Assembly: GCA_002723635.1 (NCBI GenBank)
Contig: PBMM01000033.1
Location: 1 to 6,645 of the forward strand
Reading direction: 5' to 3'
DNA from: Methanobacteriota archaeon
Lineage (GTDB): Archaea; Thermoplasmatota; Poseidoniia; Poseidoniales; Poseidoniaceae
DNA: 6,645 nt
Within the stretch, counting starts at the first letter, position 1. Each line of letters begins with the position of its first letter. Made by a program: the position numbers and the translations under genes. A model generated the notes under the pieces. The model made no database searches. It saw only the letters and a program-made list of their open reading frames with translations, and was not told the origin of the DNA. Shown here piece by piece: positions 1 to 6,500 of this stretch.

Positions 1-1
1 G

Positions 2-1288
2 ATGGGTGAAACGGAACACGGCCTGATTGTGACCTCCGATCCACAACCGCTGGCGGAACACACGGATCGTGTCATCATCCTCGAAGACGGCGACATCGCT
101 ACCTTTGGGAACGACGGATTGCGGATCGAACGCCTGGAGGGAGGTCAGAGCGACACCTCACCCATCACGCTTGAGGAAAGTTGGGGTGAAGCCGAACTCG
201 GAGAGTACCCGCATTACATGCTCAAGGAGATTTACGAACAGCCGGAAGCACTCAGGCACTGCATCTCGGGCCGTTTGAACGCCAAGACAGGAAACGCGCG
301 ATTGGGTGGCATGCACCTCACGGCGAAGCAACTTCGGAAGGTACCGCATGTTCGGCTCCTAGGATGTGGCACTGCTCTGAACGCAGCACTGATTGGCCAG
401 CAACTCATCGAACGGCTTGCGCGTATTCCTGCCGTAGCTCACGTATCAAGCGAGTTCCGATACCAAGACCCTGTCGTGAACCCAGAGGCCCTTCACTTCG
501 CCGTCTCCCAGTCCGGAGAGACCATGGACACCATTGCGGCCATCAAGGAAATCCAACTCAAAGGCGGCGACGTCCACGGTGTGGTCAACGTTGTCGGTTC
601 AACGATCGCTCGTCTTTGCGACCAAGGCGTGTACATTCACTCAGGCCCCGAGCAATCCGTTGCTTCCACCAAGGCCTTTTCCAACATGGTGGCCGCACTG
701 ACGATTTTCGCTGTGCAGATCGGTCGTGCGCGTCAGTTGAGTGCCAACGAAGCGCGCGTGCTGGCCAAAGGCCTGCAAGAAGTACCTGACCTCATCGAGC
801 GCTATTTGGCCGACCCCGGCCCCATCGACGAAGCCGTGGCGATGGTCCTTGAGGCCCCGTCCTTGCTCTTCCTCGGCCGAGGTTTATCCGCCAACGTGGC
901 CAAGGAAGGGGCCCTGAAGGTGATGGAACTCACGTATATCCCATGCTTGGCCTACCCTGCTGGTGAGATGAAACACGGGCCAATCGCCCTGCTGGAAGAA
1001 GGGAGACCGGTGGTGGTCGTGGCCCCAGACGACGCAGTGAAAGACAAGGTGGCCTCGGCCATCCACGAGTGTAAAGCCCGCGGAGCACGCATCATCCTCG
1101 TGTGCACTGAGGGGGATGAGCTGGCTCAGGAAGCGGACGTGGCCATCGAAGTCCCTCGGACCCACACGTTGTGCTCTCCGCTGCTGACCGTCCTCCCTTT
1201 GCAGCTGCTAGCATACAGGACTGCACTGGCGTTGGAACTCGACGTGGATCGCCCACGAAATCTGGCCAAGTCCGTCACCGTCGAATGA
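2..1288 (+). CDS. glmS: Glutamine:fructose-6-phosphate aminotransferase (isomerizing), 5'-truncated by window edge
   Basis: GlmS converts fructose-6-phosphate and glutamine to glucosamine-6-phosphate and glutamate, the first step toward UDP-GlcNAc; it is cytoplasmic. The visible 428 residues begin near the end of the glutaminase domain (IILEDGDIA at 25-33), pass through the linker helix (HYMLKEIYEQP at 71-81) and cover both SIS sugar-phosphate domains (about 115-240 and 285-410). Recognisable sites are SQSGET at 169-174, SVASTKAF at 219-226, GALKVMEL at 303-310 and GEMKHGP at 321-327. The C-terminus NLAKSVTVE is the family's signature tail. Residues matching E. coli Glu488, His504 and Lys603 are E309, H325 and K423. 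E. coli GlmS has 608 residues, so about 180, including the N-terminal Cys nucleophile, lie left of the window; the ATG at base 2 is internal and not the start. It is 55 bp upstream of the KaiC-like gene on the same strand. No damage is visible. Confidence 0.96.
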   Translation: MGETEHGLIVTSDPQPLAEHTDRVIILEDGDIATFGNDGLRIERLEGGQSDTSPITLEESWGEAELGEYPHYMLKEIYEQPEALRHCISGRLNAKTGNARLGGMHLTAKQLRKVPHVRLLGCGTALNAALIGQQLIERLARIPAVAHVSSEFRYQDPVVNPEALHFAVSQSGETMDTIAAIKEIQLKGGDVHGVVNVVGSTIARLCDQGVYIHSGPEQSVASTKAFSNMVAALTIFAVQIGRARQLSANEARVLAKGLQEVPDLIERYLADPGPIDEAVAMVLEAPSLLFLGRGLSANVAKEGALKVMELTYIPCLAYPAGEMKHGPIALLEEGRPVVVVAPDDAVKDKVASAIHECKARGARIILVCTEGDELAQEADVAIEVPRTHTLCSPLLTVLPLQLLAYRTALALELDVDRPRNLAKSVTVE

Positions 1289-1328
1289 CCAACCGCTGAG
1301 TGAGGTTGATGAAGCCTGACGTCCACGC

Positions 1329-1339
1329 AGGTGCGGTGA
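1329..1339 (+). promoter_or_regulatory. Shine-Dalgarno region for the KaiC-like gene
   Basis: AGGTG (1329-1333) and GGTGA (1335-1339) both match parts of the AGGAGGTGA consensus and lie 10 and 4 bases before the ATG at 1344. This supports 1344 as the start rather than the ATG at 1384, which lies in another frame. The whole 55-base gap after glmS (1289-1343) is GC-rich with no TATA-like box, so read-through transcription from glmS is more likely than a separate promoter here. Confidence 0.5.
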
Positions 1340-1343
1340 CCCC

Positions 1344-2070
1344 ATGACCATCGAGCGCATCCCAACCCACATCGAAGGCCTCGATGACAACATGCAAGGT
1401 GGGATTCCCGAGGGCCACATCGCCATTTGTGGCCGGTTCAAGCGGGGCCATGAAGTCCAGCCTGACCTTCTCCATGCTCTACAATGCGGTCTTGTACGGT
1501 GAAACCTCTGGCATCTACGTCACGCTCGAGCAAGGGAAGGATTCCTTGCGATCACACATGGCCAACATGGGCATGAACGTGGAAGACCCACGGGTCCGCA
1601 ACCGCATCGCCATCATCGACCTGGCTGACCTTCGCGTACAACTGGACGAACAAGGCATGGGGAACCGTGTTGACTGGATGGGGCAACTCATTGGTCAACT
1701 GACGAGTTATCGCAACTCCATCGGATTCGAAATCCTGGTGTTCGACTCCTTGGGTGCGTTCTTCACGCTCACCAAGATGGAAAACCCGCGCGACGAGATT
1801 TTCCGTTTGTTCGAAGCCGTTCGCCGTCTTGGACTGACGTCGTTTTTCATCTGCGAAATGACCGGTGAAGACCACAAGCAATTCGGCGAGTATGGCGTTG
1901 AAGACTACCTCTCCGACACCGTGATGCATTTGGTGATGGATCGTGATGCAGACGAAGTCAAGCGGAAGCTTGGCATCGTGAAGATGCGACACACCCACCA
2001 CTTGTTGGGCTACCAGCCCTTCTGGTGGAAAGAAGACGAACAGCGCTTCTCGATCGTGAGCCGCCTTTGA
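1344..2070 (+). CDS. KaiC/RAD55-family RecA-like ATPase, apparent frameshift before Walker A
   Basis: This is a single-domain P-loop ATPase of the KaiC/GvpD/RAD55 group. Such proteins are common in archaea and often act in signalling or regulation; the partner here is unknown. Reading from ATG 1344 gives MTIERIPTHIEGLDDNMQGG then IPEGHIAI, the usual KaiC N-terminal strand and GIPEG loop. That frame then runs to a stop near 1500. Moving by one base at 1426-1428 continues smoothly as VAGSSGAMKSS and stays open to the TGA at 2068-2070. The corrected product is about 241 residues, a normal single-KaiC-domain length. Walker A is GSSGAMKSS (31-39), the residue after strand 2 is E62 in TLEQG (KaiC usually has a Glu pair; the second here is Gln), and Walker B is FEILVFDSL (128-136) with D134. 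An ATG at 1384 opens the downstream frame, but its first 15 residues are unlike the family. Family assignment is firm; whether the frameshift is real or a sequence error cannot be decided here. Maf follows 9 bp later. Confidence 0.85.
1426..1428 (+). other. Apparent one-base insertion (T run) in the KaiC-like gene
   Basis: The sequence reads ATC GCC ATT TGT GGC in the start frame. Removing one T from the TTT at 1426-1428 gives ATC GCC ATT GTG GCC GGT, that is IAIVAG, joining the conserved N-terminus directly to the Walker A loop. The exact extra base cannot be fixed, but the break must lie between the GIPEG codons (about 1401-1415) and the Walker A codons starting at 1435. Confidence 0.8.
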
Positions 2071-2074
2071 GGTG
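2069..2074 (+). promoter_or_regulatory. Shine-Dalgarno site for maf, overlapping the upstream stop codon
   Basis: GAGGTG begins inside the TGA stop (2068-2070) of the KaiC-like gene and ends 5 bases before a GTG at 2080. It decides the GTG start of Maf, since no ATG lies near, and suggests translational coupling with the ATPase gene. Confidence 0.7.
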
Positions 2075-2079
2075 CTCAC

Positions 2080-2634
2080 GTGGACCTTGTGTTAGCTTCG
2101 GGCTCGGCCCGGCGGAAGCAGATGGTTGAGGCATTGGGGCTTCGCACACGGGTTGCCCCTGTCGACGTGAAGGAAACGCGTATCACGGGGACTGTGGACG
2201 CTCAGGTGCTCCATATCGCCAAGGAAAAGGCGCAAGCCGTTGGTGATGCCCACCCTGGCTGCATGGTGTTGGTGGCCGACACGATGCTGGCCGATCCTGA
2301 TGACCCCACGCTCGCCCTCGGCCAACCCATTGACGCACAGGCCGCTTTGGCCATGTTGCTCCGCCTGCGTGGCCGACGCCACCGGGTGTGGAGCGCCTCG
2401 GGGCTGCGCGTGGCCGGCACATGGACGTTTGATTTGGATTCGGCGGTGGTCGAGTTATCGGCCTTTTCAGACGACGTGCTTGGCGAATTGATCAACAGCG
2501 AATCGTGGCATGGAAAAGCAGGAGCCTACGATTTGGCAGGGGCCATGGCGCCGCATGCGAACTTGGTCGAAGGCGAGGAAGCGACCGTGCTGGGCATCCC
2601 TGCGCGAGTCATTGAGGCCTTGTCCGTTCTATGA
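2080..2634 (+). CDS. maf: Maf/YhdE-family nucleoside triphosphate pyrophosphatase
   Basis: Maf proteins hydrolyse nucleoside triphosphates, often non-canonical or methylated ones such as dTTP, m5UTP or pseudo-UTP, to monophosphate and pyrophosphate; they are cytoplasmic house-cleaning enzymes, and some have been linked to control of septation in bacteria. The 184 residues match the usual length of about 190. The N-terminal LVLASGSARRKQM (3-15) is the family's SxSxRR signature, followed by the AKEKAQAV helix (47-54), VADTML with the metal-site D67 (65-70), GQPID (81-85), a helix AALAMLLRLRG and HRVWSA (101-106), then WHGKAGAYDLAG (143-154) and VLGIP (170-174). The start is GTG at 2080, with a good ribosome site 5 bases upstream. 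Two usually conserved polar residues differ: Lys of the GKP motif is Gln (82), and Gln of the IQG motif is Ala (153). Its 3' end overlaps the convergent SepF-like gene by 6 bp. Family call is secure; exact substrate unknown. Confidence 0.9.
   Translation: MDLVLASGSARRKQMVEALGLRTRVAPVDVKETRITGTVDAQVLHIAKEKAQAVGDAHPGCMVLVADTMLADPDDPTLALGQPIDAQAALAMLLRLRGRRHRVWSASGLRVAGTWTFDLDSAVVELSAFSDDVLGELINSESWHGKAGAYDLAGAMAPHANLVEGEEATVLGIPARVIEALSVL
2629..2634. other. Tail-to-tail overlap of maf and the SepF-like gene
   Basis: The bases CTATGA hold the last sense codon (CTA, Leu) and stop (TGA) of maf on the plus strand. On the minus strand the complement of CTA is TAG, the stop of the SepF-like gene. 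There is thus no intergenic space for a terminator, and the 3' ends of the two transcripts must overlap. Confidence 0.9.
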
Positions 2635-3114
2635 CGAGGGCATTGGGAGCAGGGCCGTCCCCCCGAGTTCGTGACGGGTCGTGTCCATGACCACGTCGTA
2701 CCCTGGAATGAGGAACAGCCGGTCGTCAAGGTCCAACGCCCATGCGCCAACACCTGTGGTTTCACCCACGCGTCGAAGTTCTGCCCTCAGCGCGTCTTGG
2801 TGTGCATGCATGTGCGCCAATCCACGGAGGTCAACGAAAAGCGAATCCCCTTCTTGCACGCGGAGCAACATGCCGTTTGCAGGGAGGCGTGAGGACGCAT
2901 CGGGAGCCAAGTAACGCACGGCACGATGTGGCACGACCGGCGAGCGGGCCCCAAGGTCGCCCAAGTCGATGAAGCGAGGTACGGCTGAGGTTCGGACGAC
3001 CTGCGTCTCCTGAGGCACTGGCTCGGCGATTACAGGCAAGGCAGGTAAGACAACGTCAGCACGCTGAGCTTCCGCCGGGTCGGGGAGACCAAAGAACTGC
3101 CAGAACCCACCCAT
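2629..3114 (-). CDS. sepF: SepF-like cell-division protein (FtsZ membrane anchor)
   Basis: In archaea and Gram-positive bacteria SepF dimerises, binds the FtsZ C-terminus and anchors the division ring to the membrane through an N-terminal amphipathic helix. The 161-residue product fits this layout: a short hydrophobic and aromatic N-terminus, MGGFWQFFGL (1-10); a Pro-rich linker (about 11-45); the motif RFIDLGDLG (47-55), like the YVDLGE-type segment before the archaeal SepF core; and a core at about 65-145. The core has the strand LFVDLRGL (92-99), a charged helix (about 104-117) ending in LRRVGETTG, then VGAWALDLDDRLFLIPG (122-138), which corresponds to the family's GGDIAGIGDD-IIVTP region. 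The canonical GGDI is replaced by GVGAW. The start ATG has GAGGG 6 bases upstream, overlapping the stop of the PKD-repeat gene 9 bp away, which points to an operon with that gene. The call comes from motif recall rather than an alignment; another small alpha/beta protein is possible. Confidence 0.7.
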   Translation of the reverse strand: MGGFWQFFGLPDPAEAQRADVVLPALPVIAEPVPQETQVVRTSAVPRFIDLGDLGARSPVVPHRAVRYLAPDASSRLPANGMLLRVQEGDSLFVDLRGLAHMHAHQDALRAELRRVGETTGVGAWALDLDDRLFLIPGYDVVMDTTRHELGGTALLPMPSS

Positions 3115-3120
3115 TGACGT

Positions 3121-3125
3121 CCCTC
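3121..3125 (-). promoter_or_regulatory. Shine-Dalgarno site for the SepF-like gene, overlapping the upstream stop
   Basis: On the minus strand GAGGG lies 6 bases before the ATG at 3114, and its first two bases are the last two of the TGA stop (3126-3124) of the PKD-repeat gene. This is the same arrangement and the same 9-base gap as between the KaiC-like gene and maf, and suggests translational coupling. Confidence 0.65.
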
Positions 3126-3558
3126 AGAGGTCCAGACCGTCAAGCAAGTTGGAAAGATCGGTCGACGCAGCAGGTTGCGGCGCTGGAGCGGGGGCAGCAG
3201 GAGCGTTGGTTTCGAGCCATTTCTCCCCGTAGAAGGCCCACTGTTCCATCGTCCAACCAGGTGGCAGCCCGCTGGCGGGCAAGGGCGGTCCGGTCTGAAC
3301 AGGGGCGGGAGCAGGAGCGGCAGCCACAGGTTGCGCGTTCATGTCAGGCATTGGGGCCATCGGTGCGGGTGTCGCTGGTGGCAGCGCTGCAGGCACGGCG
3401 GCGTCAAAGGTCGCAGCGACCGGAGCCTGATCCCACATGGAGGTGGACTTCGTCTCAACCAACGCTTCCTCGGCGCCACGGCGACCGATGACAAGCATGC
3501 TGACCAAACCAAGGATGACCACGCCAAGTACGCCGATGACGATGGTCGTGATCATACC
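3124..3558 (-). other. Transmembrane helix and Pro/Ala-rich cytoplasmic tail of the surface protein
   Basis: The helix is coded at 3484-3558 (MITTIVIGVLGVVILGLVSM and five more residues), followed by GRR, so by the positive-inside rule the last 119 residues are cytoplasmic. The tail has two low-complexity Pro/Ala linkers (about 1063-1113 and 1136-1149) around a compact aromatic module, LPPGWTMEQWAFYGEKWLE (1116-1134, bases 3211-3267), and ends in an acidic-hydrophobic peptide STDLSNLLDGLDL (1150-1162). Linker-module-linker-peptide is a layout expected for a tail that binds cytoplasmic partners; no partner can be named from sequence. Confidence 0.75.
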
Positions 3559-6500
3559 GAACTCTTCCACCGCCCACGCAATGGGGTTATTGGTCGGCGC
3601 TTCGGCGACCACGAGTTGCACGTTCATGGTGTGGGTGGCCCCGTCGTCGTCGGTCACGGTGAGGTTGACAGAATACGTCCCTGGAGCCAAGTTCTCGAGT
3701 TGGAGGATGGACGTGGTGCTGTCGATGGCGCCGTCCAACGCATCCGTGTCCCAAAGGTAGGTCAAGGTGATGAGGTCCGATTCGGTGTCGAGCGAATCCA
3801 TTGCTGAGAGGTTCACGAAGTCGCCTTCCATGAGGTTCGAGAGGTTCGTTGGCGAGGTGATGACCGCCGTGGGCCGAAGGTTGACGATGGTCAACGTGGT
3901 GTTGATGCTGGCCGTTGCGCCGTCGTCATCCACCACGAAGGCGGTCAACAAACGGGTCCCGGCGTCCGACCAAATTTGCTCGAGGGTGACGCCTTCGACG
4001 TCGCAATCGTTGGTGGAACCACCGTCGTTGTCGGTGTCGATGCGGGCATCAAGGTCCCAACAGGTCGTCAGGTTCAGCAGGTCAGAGGCGGTGTCGTCCA
4101 CGTTCACGCTGATTTTCAGGAGCTCATCTTCGTAGATCGCCACGGTTGGATCAAGCCCTTCGATGGTGGGTGCGACGTTGCGCACGACCACGTCGGCTTC
4201 GAGGGCACTGGAGGCCACGCCATCGTCGTCAATGGCCTGAACCGTCACGCGGTGGGTCCCTGAGACCGGCCAAGAGGTTTCAATCGAAGAGACAGGGCCA
4301 ACGGTCCCTTCCTCAAGCCCATCCACGAGGTCAGACAGGTCCCAAAGCACGGCAAGGGAAGACAAGTCATTCGGGGTGTCGTCGGCCTGGACAAGCAGCC
4401 CGATCGGTTCATCCTCGTCGACCACCCATCCGTCGAGAATCGGCACCTCGGTGCCGTTCCTAAAGAGGGAAATCGTGTCGAGGGTCGGCGCGATGTTGGT
4501 GGCTTCCACGGTGACGTTCACCACGGTGCTGGCTCCGTCGTCGTCCGTGGCGGTCAAGGTCACCACCGTCAGGCCCTCGTCAGAAGGCGAGAAGGTGCAT
4601 CGGTCCGAAGCACTGCCCTCTTCGCAGACCACACCGGACCACTGGAAGAGCACGTCTTGACCGGCCGGCGAAACGGTGTCGTTGTCGTACGCCTCGACCA
4701 CACGAACCGTGGCCTTTGAGCGGGCTTCGACCTGCATGGGAGCCTCGATGAGCACCTCAGGTGCACGGTTCAACACGACCACTTCGCCCGTGCCCACGGT
4801 CACGTCGCCTTCTTCGTCGATCACGTCCACGGACACGGTCCAGGCTCCGCCGTCGTTCCACGTCCATTCAAGGATGCAATCGCTCTCTTGCAGGTTGGAA
4901 TCTGTCCCGGTGGAGGAGACCACGGTGAAGACACATGTGACGTCACCGCCGTCGCCGTCGTAACTTCCCGTGGCATCCAGCACGACTTCCTCACCCGTCG
5001 AACGCCCCTCGGTCCAATTCAGGACCGCGGTCGGCAGGGTGCCAGCATAGAAGGGAATGGACAAGAAATCGTTGGATGTGTTGCCGTCATTGTTCCCCGA
5101 TGCAGGGGCGTCAGTCCTGACCTCGACGGCGTTCGGCAAACCGATGTCGCCGGCAGCGACTTCGAAATTGAGGGTCAAACTCGTCTGACCGTAGGCACCA
5201 ACGGGGGGCGTTGTTGATGCCGTGGACGGAAGCCCCGAACTGCCGTTCCACCATGCGGTGGCGATGGCGTTGCTGCCTGTCACGTCGAGAATTCCACGGT
5301 TGGCGATGAGGATGGTCATGTCCACGACGTCACCTGCTACGCCGCCCAAGGGTGCGCCCGGAGCCAGCCGTGTGGTCACGCCGTCACGCGTTCGATCGAC
5401 AACAAGCCCCTCGCTCAAGGGCAAAAGGTCCACGCCAACGATGCTCAGGTCAACGATGACTGTGTACACACCAACTACGCCGTTTTGAGCGTCAAAAGCG
5501 ACAATCCCGTCGCTCGAATGGTCATCGTTGGACGGTGAGCCATCGGTGATTGTGGGGACGGTGTAAGTGCAACATGAAATCCCACTCCATCGGCTTTCTT
5601 GGGTGGTCGAGGGACTCGACGTGGTGTCGAAATTCACCGAGCCAGTGGACCCTGCGATGCTGTATTCCATGTAGGCCGTATCGTACCGGTTGATTTCGTC
5701 GGAGAAACAAGCGGAATAGGCCGCTGGTGTGATGACGTAATCCACGTCAATATTCACGGTGCTGGACGGAAGGTACGCCGGGTATTGCGAGGTCACTTGC
5801 AACGATGTGCAGCGTTCGCCTGGATCGGCATCGTCCACGACACCGTAGGAATAGGCTGGATTGTATTCCTTCAGCGTCCAGTCGATTTGGAATCCAGCAG
5901 ATTGCTGGATTCGAATCCATGACGGCCCCCGGACGGCGGGACAATACCATTCGAAACCGGTGGCTGAACCGGTGGTGTTCCATTGGTTGATCTTGTACGA
6001 ATCATCGCACCCTGTGTAGGACACGGAGTAGCCGTCTTGCGCAGTAGGGACGCCTGAATCGGTAACCTCCCAGGTGGTGTTTTCCTGAGTACTGGTGTCA
6101 AACTCGCTTGGGTCGAAGTAATCCGAAGAGCCGCTCACTGTGGTGGTAGCCGTGTAGGCCTGAGACCAATTGTCCCCTGAGCGAACAGGGTAGTCGCGGC
6201 TCTCCATGGCAGGCGAGTACTCAGTGTCAAAGGTCAAATCAGCCACGCCGACGCGGATGAAGTTCAGTCCGTAGAACTCCACCTTCAGATCGAAGGAAGA
6301 ATCGATGGTGGCCATGTCGGATGCGCGCAACACGTCAACACCGCGGTATTCGATCTCAAGGCGTCCTGAAATGCCGTTGAAGGACGCACCCCAGTTGCCG
6401 GAAGAGAAATCCCCCTCGGTGGTCATCGTGTAGGCCACGACGTTGGTTCCAGACGCATCGTTCATCGGCTCAAGGCCGATGCCTTCGATTTCCATCTTGG

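Noticed and set aside
1289..1343. Promoter or terminator between glmS and the KaiC-like gene
   Set aside because: No TATA-like box, T-rich tract or convincing hairpin was seen in the 55 bases.
1309..1347. A 12-codon frame (MKPDVHAGAVTP) with GAGGT just upstream, whose TGA overlaps the KaiC-like ATG as ATGA
   Set aside because: It could be a leader peptide, but the ribosome site is only 2 bases from the ATG, the frame is very short and there is no conservation evidence; chance is more likely.
1384..1428. ATG at 1384 as start of the KaiC-like gene
   Set aside because: Its first 15 residues (MTTCKVGFPRATSPF) are an out-of-frame reading of the conserved GGIPEGHIA region, and no ribosome site precedes it.
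1552..2079. A 175-codon open frame on the minus strand across the KaiC-like gene
   Set aside because: It lies wholly antisense to a conserved gene, has no recognisable motif or ribosome site, and GC-rich DNA easily gives such frames.
3166..3432. Low-complexity Pro/Ala coding stretch as a possible DNA repeat array
   Set aside because: It is compositional only; no regular DNA unit repeats, and it is explained by the tail linkers.
3175..3807. A 210-codon plus-strand frame opposite the PKD protein's tail and last repeat
   Set aside because: The product is Arg/Gly/His-rich with low complexity, as expected from reading Pro/Ala- and Asp-rich codons backwards; the minus-strand gene has domains and a membrane helix.
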